Below the pieces are notes generated by a model. The model made no database searches, was not told where the DNA came from, and saw nothing but the letters and a program-made list of their open reading frames with translations. A stretch of 64,000 nt of DNA, taken from the NCBI GenBank assembly GCA_020721585.1, contig DYMK01000003.1:109706-173705 (forward strand), given 5' to 3'. Source of the stretch: Sulfuricurvum sp. (lineage in GTDB: Bacteria; Campylobacterota; Campylobacteria; Campylobacterales; Sulfurimonadaceae). The translations under genes were made by a program, and so were the position numbers. Positions 17,297-26,926 of this stretch are shown here, piece after piece; within the stretch, counting starts at the first letter, position 1, and each line of letters opens with the position of its first letter.

Positions 17297-18732
17297 TCAA
17301 AGACTTCGCCATTGTTGGAGGGGGAATCGGGGGTTGCAGTATCGCTGCGTTGTTGCATGCGGAGGGCAAAGAGGTCGTTTTGCTCGAAAAAGGTTCCACC
17401 TTGGGGGGATGCGCTTCGACATTTCATCACAAAGGGTACGCGTACAATGCAGGAGCTACCACCCTTTCGGGGTATCATGAGGGGGGTATAGTCAAAAGAC
17501 TCTTTGATACGGTGGGGGTGACCCCACAGCTAATCCAAAGCGATGTCGCCATTGCAATCCTCCAAGGGGAAAAAACGTGCCTTCGCTACCAAAACCTTGA
17601 TCGCTTTATTGCCTCCCTCAATGCCTTTTATCCCCATCCCAAACATGAGGAATTTTGGCGACTGATTCACACCATTGGGGAACGCTTTTATGCCATTGAT
17701 CCCACCTACACCTATTCCAACCGCTCCTTACCCAAAAAACTTGCGTCACTTTTGACCTTTTTCCCCCTTATACGCCCCTTTTTCCCCTACCTTGTGACCA
17801 ATGCACGACGCTTTATCGAGAGATTTTATGGGGAGATCACCGCGGAGTATTGGGATTTTTTGGATGCGCAATTGCTCATCGTCGCCCAAGCTACCACCCA
17901 AAAGGTCAATTTTTTCACCGCTGCTTTGGCATTGGGCTACACCTTTAAACCCACCCATTATCCCATCGGGGGGATGGGGGCGGTGTGTGAGACCCTCACC
18001 TCCAAAATGCGCGATGTCCGTACCCGATGCGAAGTGACCGCCATTAAACGGGAAAAAGGGATCTATCATCTTAGCACCTCACAGGGGATTATTTATGCGC
18101 GTAATGTGATTATGGGAACCTCCCATTATGAGAGTGCGCAATGGTTTGAGGAGGAAGCCATCCAACGTTACTATCAACGCTATGCGAAACGTAACAATCA
18201 CCAAAGTGCCTTTGTGGTCTATATGACTTTTCGCAGTGAGGGTACGTTTCATCACCATTACCAACTCATCGCCGATGCGATACTCCCCTTGACCCTCTCC
18301 CAATCGTTGTTTGTCTCGCTCAGTGACCCAAGCGATACTGCCCTCTCTCCCCAAGGGCATATAACCCTCACCGCCTCGATTCATACCGATGCGCGGATGT
18401 GGTTGGGATTGTCCCCCACCTCCTACCACAAACACAAAAAAGAGCTGCATCACGTCCTTCAAGCGTGGATTTGTGCTACACTCTCACTCCCAAGCGATGC
18501 CATTGTGGCAAGTTTTGCCGCAACACCCAAAACCTTTGGACGCTACCTTAATCGAACCCAGTTAGGAGGGAATGCCATGACCCAATCCAATCTTCTCCCG
18601 TTTCTTCCTGCCAATGATACCCCCATTGAAGGGTTGTATCACGTCGGGGACACGGCGTACGCAGCACAAGGGTGGCCGGGGGTGGTGATGGGGGCGTTTA
18701 ATTGCCTAAAGGTGATTCATGAGCGCGATTGA
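17293..18732 (+). CDS. CrtI/phytoene-desaturase-like FAD oxidoreductase
   Basis: A 479-residue flavoprotein. The N-terminal dinucleotide fold reads FAIVGGGIGGCSIAALLHAEGK with LLEKGSTLGGCAST, and the C-terminus has GLYHVGDTAYAAQGWPGVVMGAFN, the typical desaturase/isomerase end. This superfamily includes carotenoid desaturases, isomerases and related polyene or retinol-type enzymes. No crtB, crtE or other carotenoid gene lies here, so substrate is unknown. It is coupled to hemH (ATGA) and overlaps the sensor kinase gene by 14 bases. Confidence 0.8.
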   Translation: MIKDFAIVGGGIGGCSIAALLHAEGKEVVLLEKGSTLGGCASTFHHKGYAYNAGATTLSGYHEGGIVKRLFDTVGVTPQLIQSDVAIAILQGEKTCLRYQNLDRFIASLNAFYPHPKHEEFWRLIHTIGERFYAIDPTYTYSNRSLPKKLASLLTFFPLIRPFFPYLVTNARRFIERFYGEITAEYWDFLDAQLLIVAQATTQKVNFFTAALALGYTFKPTHYPIGGMGAVCETLTSKMRDVRTRCEVTAIKREKGIYHLSTSQGIIYARNVIMGTSHYESAQWFEEEAIQRYYQRYAKRNNHQSAFVVYMTFRSEGTFHHHYQLIADAILPLTLSQSLFVSLSDPSDTALSPQGHITLTASIHTDARMWLGLSPTSYHKHKKELHHVLQAWICATLSLPSDAIVASFAATPKTFGRYLNRTQLGGNAMTQSNLLPFLPANDTPIEGLYHVGDTAYAAQGWPGVVMGAFNCLKVIHERD

Positions 18733-19738
18733 ACTGGAGATTCGACCAAAGGATTGGCTCAGTGTCTTGGTCATTGGTGCCCTTTTTTCGACCTTATTGG
18801 CATGGTTTGGTGGCTATTTATTGGGATTAAATCCGTGGAACGTGAGCCTCTTTGGGGTCTGTTTGGGGCTGTTGATCACCACCTATTCGTTGGTGTTTAT
18901 CTCAAGCATGAATCGCTATTTGCTCCCCAAGGTGACCAAATTTTGGTGGGATGGAATTGCGGCACTTTTTTCGTTTTTAGCGGGATTTTTGGGGACACTG
19001 ACCACCCATTACCTCCTCAAAAACACCCCCATCCAGACCATTGGTCTCTTTGAGACCCACCCCTACCAAACCGCCTCCCTTATAGGTCTTTTGACCTATC
19101 TTATCGGAGCGTTGATGTATCGGGTGGTCAAAACCCGCAACCAAAAAGAGCATAGCGATACCCTCTTCATCCACAGTCGTCTAAGCTCCTTAGAGACCCA
19201 GCTTAACCCCCATTTTTTGTTTAATGCCCTCAATTCACTCGCCGAACTCATCCACCAAGACCCCAACAAAGCCGAAGAGGCGGTGCTAAAAATTTCCACC
19301 TTTTTGCGCAATACCATGGGGGAAAAAGCCCTCATCAGTGTGGAAGAGGAGTTGCGCAACGTTGGGGACTACATTGATTTGGAAAACATCCGTTTTAATG
19401 GTGCCATCACGTTGGAGATTTCGCCCAAAAATACCGCATTAAGTCACCCCATCCCGAAATTTTCGATTCAGCTTTTGTGCGAAAATGGGATCAAACATGG
19501 GATGAAACATCAAACCAAACCTTTTATCATCACCATTGTCATTGTCCAAACTCACCCCCTTACGATTACCGTGAGCAACAATGGCACCCCCATCACCCAC
19601 ACCCAATTTGGGATTGGGCTTTCCAATCTTCAAGAGCGATTACGCCATCTGTGCAAGGGCGAAGTGACCCTCACCCATCTCAATCCCCCCACCTACACCC
19701 TCACCCTAAAGGAATGCCATGAACATCCTCATTGTTGA
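18719..19738 (+). CDS. LytS/YehU-type sensor histidine kinase
   Basis: Four predicted membrane spans occupy the first 140 residues (LVIGALFSTLLAWFGGYLL and three more), then the His_kinase domain begins with the phospho-acceptor region QLNPHFLFNALNSLAEL. An N-box (LLCENGIKHGMKH) and a G-box (FGIGLSNLQERL) are present, so it should autophosphorylate. There is no extra sensor domain; the membrane part may sense. It overlaps the response regulator gene by 20 bases, so the pair is one system. Location behind hemH and the oxidoreductase suggests co-transcription. Confidence 0.88.
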   Translation: MSAIELEIRPKDWLSVLVIGALFSTLLAWFGGYLLGLNPWNVSLFGVCLGLLITTYSLVFISSMNRYLLPKVTKFWWDGIAALFSFLAGFLGTLTTHYLLKNTPIQTIGLFETHPYQTASLIGLLTYLIGALMYRVVKTRNQKEHSDTLFIHSRLSSLETQLNPHFLFNALNSLAELIHQDPNKAEEAVLKISTFLRNTMGEKALISVEEELRNVGDYIDLENIRFNGAITLEISPKNTALSHPIPKFSIQLLCENGIKHGMKHQTKPFIITIVIVQTHPLTITVSNNGTPITHTQFGIGLSNLQERLRHLCKGEVTLTHLNPPTYTLTLKECHEHPHC

Positions 19739-20411
19739 TGATGAACCACTTGCCCGCGCACGACTCACACGGTTACTTGCAACATTGGGCTACACCGCCA
19801 TTACCCACGCCTCTAGCGGAGCCGAAGCGATAGAACTTTCACGCAACCACCCCTTTGACATCGCTTTTTTGGATATTTCGATGGCAGAGATGGATGGAAT
19901 CGCACTGGGCTACGCCTTGCGCTACACCCACCAAGACCTTTCCATCATCTACCAAACCGCCTACGACCATTACGCCCTCAAAGCGTTCGATGTAGGGGCA
20001 ATCGATTATCTCCTTAAACCCTATACCGCCGATGCTCTCCAACGCGCCATTGGTCGGGTCAAAACGCCCCCCAAAGCGCTTCGCCTCATCGCCAAAGCAG
20101 GAGAGAATCACTACCTCCTCACCCCCAACGATATTTTTTACGTCAAAGCCGACCTCTCCGAAGTGATCTTTCGCACCCACGAGGGGTTTTCGTACTATCC
20201 CAAAAAAATATCGGACGTAGAGACCCTCTTAGACCCTCATGGATTTTTGCGTATTCACCGTTCCTATCTCATCAATCTCAATGCCATTAAAGCCATGGAG
20301 ACCATCGACCAAAGCCGTCTGAGCTTTACGTTTACGTCCATCAAAGAGAGCATTGAAAGTTCCAAAGAGGGGGCAAAACTCTTTCGTCAACGGTTTAAAG
20401 GGGAGAAATAG
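19719..20411 (+). CDS. LytTR-family response regulator
   Basis: The receiver domain has the acidic pair DD at 7-8, phospho-acceptor D52 (FLDIS) and K103-like lysine (YLLKPY). The C-terminal LytTR DNA-binding domain follows from about 135 (ANGENHYLL-like start, then DIFYVKAD, FLRIHRSYLINLNAI). It is the partner of the overlapping LytS-type kinase. Target genes cannot be read from sequence. 230 residues is normal. Confidence 0.92.
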   Translation: MNILIVDDEPLARARLTRLLATLGYTAITHASSGAEAIELSRNHPFDIAFLDISMAEMDGIALGYALRYTHQDLSIIYQTAYDHYALKAFDVGAIDYLLKPYTADALQRAIGRVKTPPKALRLIAKAGENHYLLTPNDIFYVKADLSEVIFRTHEGFSYYPKKISDVETLLDPHGFLRIHRSYLINLNAIKAMETIDQSRLSFTFTSIKESIESSKEGAKLFRQRFKGEK

Positions 20412-20430
20412 GGTGTAATTCCCTTTTAAA
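20394..20430. terminator. Bidirectional hairpin between convergent genes
   Basis: TTTAAAGGG (20394-20402) pairs with CCCTTTTAAA (20421-20430), spanning the stop of the response regulator gene and lying before the convergent NTPase gene end. It marks the edge of the AT-rich segment. Confidence 0.4.
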
Positions 20431-20442
20431 GACTCTCTAAAA

Positions 20443-23400
20443 TCAACTTCTTTTCCTATTTACTTTTAGCTCTTTCTTCTCATCACTAAAAGAAGAAATA
20501 CAATTTTTATCCTTTAGCAGTTGCAATAATATTTGATTTTGTTCTGTCTTATCTACAAATAAAGATTTAGCATTTTTTTCAAATAATTCACTATATGGCT
20601 CACCAACCACATCTAAATACTTTTTGCACATATCACAATTGTCAAAATATGGAATTTGCAATAGTAATAGATCAAAGGTATATGAATTTTCAATATCAAT
20701 CAATTTTTCAAATATACCAATATCTACAATTTCTTTTTGAGAGCAAATATAAATCCTAGATGCTTCCTCCTTTAATTCCTTTGAAATCGAATCAAGTTTC
20801 GGTAAATCAAGATTTAATATATGTATCTTGTAATCAATTATAAATTTTTCTGACTGCATTATTTCAATAAGATCTTTTAGCTCAATATCTATACTTTGAT
20901 AGTTTTCTAAAAAATAATTCTTGAAATTATAAATTAAAATAATTTGTTTACCACTTTCGAATGTTCTTAAATGACTAATATTTTCCTTGGTTAAATTCAA
21001 TTTTTCTTCATTAAGCAAGTAATCAATTTTTACAGAGCTAAGATGCTCTATGTTCAGATCATCATATTTATCATAACCAATACTTTTGATAAGATATCTA
21101 TAGGCTTCATCTGACAATTCTGAAGCCAATAATATAGCTTCACTAAATGGTTCTAAAACTTCGCTTTTATCAAAAATTTCTTCATTGTTTATTTTGATTT
21201 TCGACAGCACTACATAGTTCTCTTTTTGATTCAAAAAGCTAATTAATGTATCTGTTAAAATATTGCTTTCAAGATAATAATAGATAATGTTATCCCAATT
21301 GGCTTCTATTTTATTGGCACTATACAGTGTATCCCATAGCTCTTTATCCTCAATAGTTCCAATCTCTTTTATTCTCGTCTCTTCTTTTTTGATAAGAGCA
21401 ATTTTGTTATCAAATGTAATGTTTTCATTCGTCAAAAGTTTAATTATTGTCTCTTCGGATTCTTGGGTATTCGTTTCTATTGTGAGAAAAACATCTTCTA
21501 TGTATGTATTGACATTCTTGTCGATATAGGTAGCTAAATTTTGAGCCTTACTGTGAGCAACTGTGGTCATATGTGCTTCATTCAGTGTCATTAGAGATTC
21601 TATATCCTTGATTTTTAGGATTGTCTCAATCATTGTTTGGTTCAATTCATAGTGATTATTGTGGTAGATATAGTCAAAAAGCACTGGATTATCAGCAGGA
21701 TTTTCAATCTGTTTGTATTGAATATTAAGTTTACTCAAAAGTTTTTGGTATTTAGTCGTCTTGTCTACTTCGTATTTTGGCAAAATGACTTTATTTTCTA
21801 TGAATAGCTTCAAAGAATTATTAATATTCAGCTCAATAAACTTCTCTACACTCAAAGCATCAAAAATTATTTCAAAAAACTCATCTTTTTTCTCATCAGA
21901 AAAATTGCTCGCAATATGTTTCCACAAATCTTTCCATGCTAAGTTTTGAATGAATATTTTTTGTTCTTGATTGTCTAACACACCAAAAGAGTCAAAGATG
22001 AAAGTGATAGATTTATCACTTTCATTGGATAATCGACCAAAAAAAGCCTCTACTTTTTCGGTGTCTTCATTGATATTTTTCAAAAGATATTTGAGTAAAT
22101 CAAAGTTCAAGATTGCTACATCTTCAAACTCTTTAGGGGTTAATTTTTTGATTAACTCTTGGGTATTCCCCAGTGGAAAAGTTGCTTCCAATGGCTTTTT
22201 ATTTTTGACACTGAGTAAAAACTCTCTATCATTTTGGGTGATACTTCCCTCGTGGAAATAGGAGATGTAATGTTCATAGTCTTCTTGAATATAGCCATTT
22301 CGTACTAAGAAAATAAGAAGTGCTTTATCCTCATATCCGTTTAAATCAATCACCGCATATTCATTGGTGAAAAGTTCTTGAAGGGTGGCATTTTTTAGGT
22401 GATTTATTGTTGCGTCTATTGATTCAAGGGCTTTTTTGAGTTCATTAATTTTATCATTGTATTTATTCTCTAAAATTTCTTTTCGTTTTTCATAGATAGT
22501 AGCCATTTTTGTTTTAGCTTCAAATGACATAAGATTGTGATCCCTATAACCATTGTATTGTTTTTGATATGATTGCACATCGTTTGAATGAATAAATAAA
22601 TCAAAATTTTGTTCTTCCAGTAACTTGCTCATTTGATACTCTATATTCGCGATTCTCAAATGAGCGTTATTTGTTGTAGTGACAAACTGACCGATAAAAA
22701 GCAAACGCAATTCCTCTAAACTCTGAAGATTTTCCTCTTCTATCGCTTCAATTTCGTCTTTTATTTTTTGTTTTTCGTCATCTAATTTTTTGATGCTTTC
22801 TTGAAGATAAAGTGGTTTATGGGCGAAAAGCTCATAGATAAGTCCCTCTCGATAGTGAAGCTTGGCAAACTCAGAAGGATAAAGATTTTTACAGAGGAGA
22901 AGAGCCAATAATTTATTGTAATTGAGTGTATTACTGCGTAGATTATGTTGATAAATCACATATTCATTGTAGATATTGATGAGTAATCGCATATCATCGA
23001 TATAGAGGGATATATCATCTATAAAATGCGTATCCAATTTTGTAGCTTTTATTTGAGTTTCAAATTTCTCTTTCAATTTTGCTTCCGAATTGGAAGAATT
23101 GATATAGGGGATAATGGGAATAATGAAATCAAAAAATTTGGATCGCTCTTTGTCAATAAACATATCATCTTTGATCGCATAAATAAAAACTATTCTTTTA
23201 TTGATTTGTTTGGCATTGTTAATCAAGTTATTGAGTTCTCGAAGTTTGATAAAAATTTCCGTCGTATCAAATCGATCTAAATCTTCAAAAATAACTACAT
23301 CATACGAAGTTACTTCAAAAAAATAAAGTATTTCATCGAGATGTTCATTAAGAATAGACGCTTTTTCTTGCTTGGCTAAGGTGATTTCCCCTTTTTTAAA

Positions 23401-24138
23401 ATTGAAGTTGCTTATTTGCAAATTCCATAAAAATTGAACTGACTTATAGAAATAGTAAAACAGCAAAAATAAAACCAAAGATACAATAATTGATTTATCG
23501 ATTGTTTTTAAAAAATCAAACGCTAAAAAAGCATCAAAGCTTTTAGTAAAAAATAATTTCCAACCGTACAAAAATAAAAAACCAATCAGTATACTGTGAA
23601 TGACAATGTTTCGTTTATGGGTATTGCGTATCCGTTTAAATCGTGAGTAGGGAATAGTTTTATCTTCTTCACGATAAAAAAATTGTTGCAGAATGCTTCT
23701 TTCTATGTCTTGGTGTAACTCAAATTTATCTTTCTGAGGCTTCTCTTCTTTCGTTTCAGTTGATGTGTTCTCAGCGGTTATTTCGCCTTCGTTTTTTATG
23801 GTTTTATCATCTATTTTAATCTCTTTTGGTTCTTTAAATGTTGCTAATGAGATAGGTAAATAGCTCCACTGAGGATTTTTTAGTTCAAACGTTCGCAAAA
23901 AACTACTTTTTCCAGAACCATACGACCCTGTAATGGCAATATTATTAGCTCCATGTGTCTTAAGTGCTACAGTGAGTGGCTTTGAATAATAGGCATCTTT
24001 ATCTGCGTCAATTGAGGGAAGTAACATTTCATAATTATCAGGATTTTCTATTTGTGTTATTTTTCTCTCAATACGCTGTAAGTGGTATTGATGTAATTTT
24101 TTCAATGACCATAAAATGATTTTATCTATGTCGTTCAT
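20443..24138 (-). CDS. YobI/KAP-like membrane-anchored P-loop NTPase, candidate defence effector
   Basis: A 1231-residue protein. Residues 71-78 (GSYGSGKS) are the Walker A loop, and 280-290 (VVIFEDLDRF) fit Walker B. Two membrane spans near 177-196 and 216-238 are inserted between them, the layout of YobI/KAP-type P-loop ATPases, which tie an NTPase to the inner face of the membrane. The remaining 900 residues are charged and helical, with a coiled-coil stretch near 460-510 and no recognised domain. Relatives of this class include phage-exclusion proteins such as PifA. Its ATG follows the stop of the HEPN gene with no gap (TAAATG), so the two are co-expressed. Both genes are much more AT-rich than their neighbours. 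A defence role is inference. Confidence 0.75.
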   Translation of the reverse strand: MNDIDKIILWSLKKLHQYHLQRIERKITQIENPDNYEMLLPSIDADKDAYYSKPLTVALKTHGANNIAITGSYGSGKSSFLRTFELKNPQWSYLPISLATFKEPKEIKIDDKTIKNEGEITAENTSTETKEEKPQKDKFELHQDIERSILQQFFYREEDKTIPYSRFKRIRNTHKRNIVIHSILIGFLFLYGWKLFFTKSFDAFLAFDFLKTIDKSIIVSLVLFLLFYYFYKSVQFLWNLQISNFNFKKGEITLAKQEKASILNEHLDEILYFFEVTSYDVVIFEDLDRFDTTEIFIKLRELNNLINNAKQINKRIVFIYAIKDDMFIDKERSKFFDFIIPIIPYINSSNSEAKLKEKFETQIKATKLDTHFIDDISLYIDDMRLLINIYNEYVIYQHNLRSNTLNYNKLLALLLCKNLYPSEFAKLHYREGLIYELFAHKPLYLQESIKKLDDEKQKIKDEIEAIEEENLQSLEELRLLFIGQFVTTTNNAHLRIANIEYQMSKLLEEQNFDLFIHSNDVQSYQKQYNGYRDHNLMSFEAKTKMATIYEKRKEILENKYNDKINELKKALESIDATINHLKNATLQELFTNEYAVIDLNGYEDKALLIFLVRNGYIQEDYEHYISYFHEGSITQNDREFLLSVKNKKPLEATFPLGNTQELIKKLTPKEFEDVAILNFDLLKYLLKNINEDTEKVEAFFGRLSNESDKSITFIFDSFGVLDNQEQKIFIQNLAWKDLWKHIASNFSDEKKDEFFEIIFDALSVEKFIELNINNSLKLFIENKVILPKYEVDKTTKYQKLLSKLNIQYKQIENPADNPVLFDYIYHNNHYELNQTMIETILKIKDIESLMTLNEAHMTTVAHSKAQNLATYIDKNVNTYIEDVFLTIETNTQESEETIIKLLTNENITFDNKIALIKKEETRIKEIGTIEDKELWDTLYSANKIEANWDNIIYYYLESNILTDTLISFLNQKENYVVLSKIKINNEEIFDKSEVLEPFSEAILLASELSDEAYRYLIKSIGYDKYDDLNIEHLSSVKIDYLLNEEKLNLTKENISHLRTFESGKQIILIYNFKNYFLENYQSIDIELKDLIEIMQSEKFIIDYKIHILNLDLPKLDSISKELKEEASRIYICSQKEIVDIGIFEKLIDIENSYTFDLLLLQIPYFDNCDMCKKYLDVVGEPYSELFEKNAKSLFVDKTEQNQILLQLLKDKNCISSFSDEKKELKVNRKRS

Positions 24139-24456
24139 TTACAAACTTCCTCTTTTAATCTCCCAAACATCCCTCTCTATCTCCGCCCTCAACTCTTCTT
24201 TGTTGATGACTTTTTCAAAATGAAAAATCCTGTTTCTAAACTTTCGGATGTGATTAAGCTGAGCAGAAATAATTTTTCTATCGATAAATTTAACCTCTTG
24301 TTTTGGGAGATTTGAAAAAATCTTTTCAAGAGTATCCCTCTGTAAAAATTGTGCTTCATTAAGTAGCCAATTATGACCGTATAGATTTACAAAATAGCTA
24401 CTGTATTTATTAAAACGTGCATCTGATATGTATTTTTTAATGGCTATTTCAGTCAT
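24139..24456 (-). CDS. Small HEPN (Abi-like) protein paired with the P-loop NTPase
   Basis: 105 residues. The start (IAIKKYISDARFNKYSSYF) resembles the N-terminus of Abi-like proteins, and residues 74-79 (RNRIFH, inside HIRKFRNRIFHFEK) form the RX4H motif of HEPN ribonucleases. It is much shorter than standard Abi proteins (about 250-300), so either it is a minimal HEPN unit or a shortened one. AGGGAAAG precedes the ATG at 24456. The stop directly abuts the ATG of the large NTPase. A model in which the NTPase senses infection and releases the HEPN RNase is plausible but unproven. Confidence 0.65.
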   Translation of the reverse strand: MTEIAIKKYISDARFNKYSSYFVNLYGHNWLLNEAQFLQRDTLEKIFSNLPKQEVKFIDRKIISAQLNHIRKFRNRIFHFEKVINKEELRAEIERDVWEIKRGSL

Positions 24457-24477
24457 TTGATTCTTTCCCTAAAGAAT

Positions 24478-24535
24478 GTTATAATCTTCCTCGAAATTCC
24501 CTTGTAAGCCTGCATACTTGAGATGCAGCCAAGGG
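24478..24535 (-). promoter_or_regulatory. Promoter with overlapping dyad, upstream of the HEPN-NTPase operon
   Basis: On the minus strand TATAAC (24478-24483) lies 21 bases before the HEPN start and a weak TACAAG -35 falls at 24501-24506. A nested inverted repeat covers 24499-24535: CCCTTG with (C)AAGGG outside, and CTGCAT (24510-24515) with ATGCAG (24523-24528) inside. It overlaps the -35 and could be an operator or a hairpin. The rest of the gap to 24693 shows nothing. Confidence 0.45.
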
Positions 24536-24693
24536 TATCGAACTCATTAAAATTTCTTCAATTTCAATCAATCATCTATTATAAATCATTGTCATTTTAA
24601 CCAAAAAAACTCAAACCACCCAATCTTTCACCCTCCGCTCGTTTCGTAGGTTATTTCTGAATTTTTTTACTTTGTTAAACGTGGATGGGTGTT

Positions 24694-26772
24694 TTAATTC
24701 CCCTCCTGCGCTTGAATCGCGGTGATGGCAATCGTCGTGATAATATCCTCCACCAAACACCCCCGACTCAAATCATTGATGGGGCGATTAAGTCCTTGCA
24801 ACACAGGACCAATGGCAATCGCACCCGATGAGCGTTGCACCGCTTTGTAGGTGTTGTTTCCTGTATTGAGATCGGGGAAGATCAAGACACTGGCATGACC
24901 TGCTACCACAGAATCGGGGCGTTTGAGGGCTGCAACGGTGGGATCAATCGCGGCATCGTACTGCAAAGGACCATCGATAATGAGGGTGGGGTCTAAGTCA
25001 CGTGCGCAGTGCGTCGCCTCTTTGACTTTTTCGACCTCTTCCCCACTTCCGCTGGTTCCGGTGGAATAGCTCAACATCGCCACACGGGGTTCAATCCCAA
25101 ATGCACGCGCCGTTTGTGCGGAGGAATAAGCGATTTGTGCCAACTCCTGAGCATTGGGATGGGGGTTAATGGCGCAATCGCCGTAGACCAAAACCTCCGT
25201 CTCCAAACACATAAAAAAGACACTGGAGACAATCGAGATATCCGGTTTGGTTTTAATAATCTGCAATGCGGGGCGAATCGTATCGGCGGTGGTGTGGGTC
25301 GCACCACTGACCATCCCATCGGCTAACCCTTGATGCACCAACATCGTCCCAAAATAGGTTTTGTTGGTCATCGCATCCCACGCTTGGTCATAACGCACCC
25401 CTTTATGGCGACGTAATTCATACAACGCATGGGCGAACGGTTCTCTCAAGGGGGAGGCTTGGGGATCGATAATGGTCGCTTTGGCAAGATCCAATCCCAG
25501 TAATGCCTCACGACGGTGAATCTCCTCTTCTTTCCCCAATAAAATAATGTTGGCAACCCCTTGATGAAGAATAATCTCCGCCGAACGCAAAATCCGCTCA
25601 TCCTCACTTTCGGGCAACACAATCGTTTTTTTATTTTTTCGAGCTTTATCAAATAAGGTATATTTAAACATCAACGGAGTCATACTGTGGTGGGTGGCAA
25701 CGGTATCGAGTTTTTTCAGAAAATCTTGATGGTCGATCGTATCATAAAAAAGCCCCATCGCTACGGCAATTTTTCGCTCTGAGTGGGCGGTGATTTTGGC
25801 TTTGATTGCATCGACCTTTGAGGTGGCATGATAGGTATCCATCGTCGTAGAGAGAATCGGTACCCCAAACGATTCCAATCCCTCCAACAAACGGCGTATC
25901 GTCGGAGCAAGGGGAACATTGCCACTTAAAAGAATCCCTGAAATGTTGGGAAAATAGCGTGAGTACAACGCCAAAATGGTGGAGGTGATAATATCGCTGC
26001 GGTCAGCGGGGACAATGACCAATGCTTTGTCACGGATACGGGTGAGATAATGGTCACTGGTCATCGCTGCGACGAGTTTGGTTTTAATCACTTTGTCCCA
26101 ATCGTTGGGATCCCCCAAAACCCATTCACACTGAAGATGCTCCTTGACCTCCCCCATCGTAATGCAATCAAGTTCGGGCGTTTCAGGGATGCAATACAAG
26201 GAGGGGTGATCCCTACTTTGGGTGCGTAAAGACTCTATCGTATCGGGATCAACCCGATTGACCACCATCATAAATTCCCGCACCCCTTGGTGCTTGATCG
26301 CTTCGGATTCGATTTTGATCTCATTGACAATCGCATCCACCGTTTTGGCTTTGGCATTGATAATGGCGATAAAATCACTGTCCAAATTTTTGGCTAAAAT
26401 GAGGTTAATGTCCCCATCGATGCTCGAAGAGAGGCGACTTTTGGCAATCCCTTCTATGAGGACAAAGCGATTATTTTCCCGCAAGCGGGTCAATTTTTCC
26501 ATGATCGCTTCAATCGCTTCATGAACTTTGTTATGCCCCAAGAGGGTCTCTAGCTGATGTTTACGCATCCCATAACTTGCCTCATACGCTTGATCGAGTC
26601 CGAAATACTCTAGCATAAAACGGATGGCGGAATCTTCTTCCTCTTCGATAATGGGACGGAAAAAAGCAACACGGTCAATTTTGGATTTAAGCAGTTGCAT
26701 CAATCCCATCATGATGAGTATACTCCCCGCATTTTCTTGGGTGGAAGCGACAAACAAGGCGGTGGTTTTCAT
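24694..26772 (-). CDS. pta: Phosphate acetyltransferase, long form
   Basis: Converts acetyl-CoA and phosphate to acetyl phosphate and back. 692 residues: an N-terminal P-loop-like cobyrinic-synthase-type domain (FVASTQENAGSILIMMGLMQ), a central DRTGG domain, and the C-terminal PTA_PTB catalytic domain (KTIVLPESEDERILRSAEI; GMVSGATHTTADTIRPALQI; LIFPDLNTGNNTYKAVQR). This is the long Pta type. Acetate kinase is not next to it in the window, which is uncommon. It is divergent from the PBECR-like gene across a 154-base gap. Confidence 0.95.
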   Translation of the reverse strand: MKTTALFVASTQENAGSILIMMGLMQLLKSKIDRVAFFRPIIEEEEDSAIRFMLEYFGLDQAYEASYGMRKHQLETLLGHNKVHEAIEAIMEKLTRLRENNRFVLIEGIAKSRLSSSIDGDINLILAKNLDSDFIAIINAKAKTVDAIVNEIKIESEAIKHQGVREFMMVVNRVDPDTIESLRTQSRDHPSLYCIPETPELDCITMGEVKEHLQCEWVLGDPNDWDKVIKTKLVAAMTSDHYLTRIRDKALVIVPADRSDIITSTILALYSRYFPNISGILLSGNVPLAPTIRRLLEGLESFGVPILSTTMDTYHATSKVDAIKAKITAHSERKIAVAMGLFYDTIDHQDFLKKLDTVATHHSMTPLMFKYTLFDKARKNKKTIVLPESEDERILRSAEIILHQGVANIILLGKEEEIHRREALLGLDLAKATIIDPQASPLREPFAHALYELRRHKGVRYDQAWDAMTNKTYFGTMLVHQGLADGMVSGATHTTADTIRPALQIIKTKPDISIVSSVFFMCLETEVLVYGDCAINPHPNAQELAQIAYSSAQTARAFGIEPRVAMLSYSTGTSGSGEEVEKVKEATHCARDLDPTLIIDGPLQYDAAIDPTVAALKRPDSVVAGHASVLIFPDLNTGNNTYKAVQRSSGAIAIGPVLQGLNRPINDLSRGCLVEDIITTIAITAIQAQEGN

Positions 26773-26926
26773 GGGGTAACTCTTCTCACTAAAAAAATTT
26801 GATCATCGCACCCATTTTACCCAAAAGGGATTCAAAAGCTCTCTTGAGATGGTGAAGAAAAATGGCTATTGAGAGTAGTCGTGCTAAAATAAATTTTAAT
26901 TCGACAATGGATACAACACTTAACGT

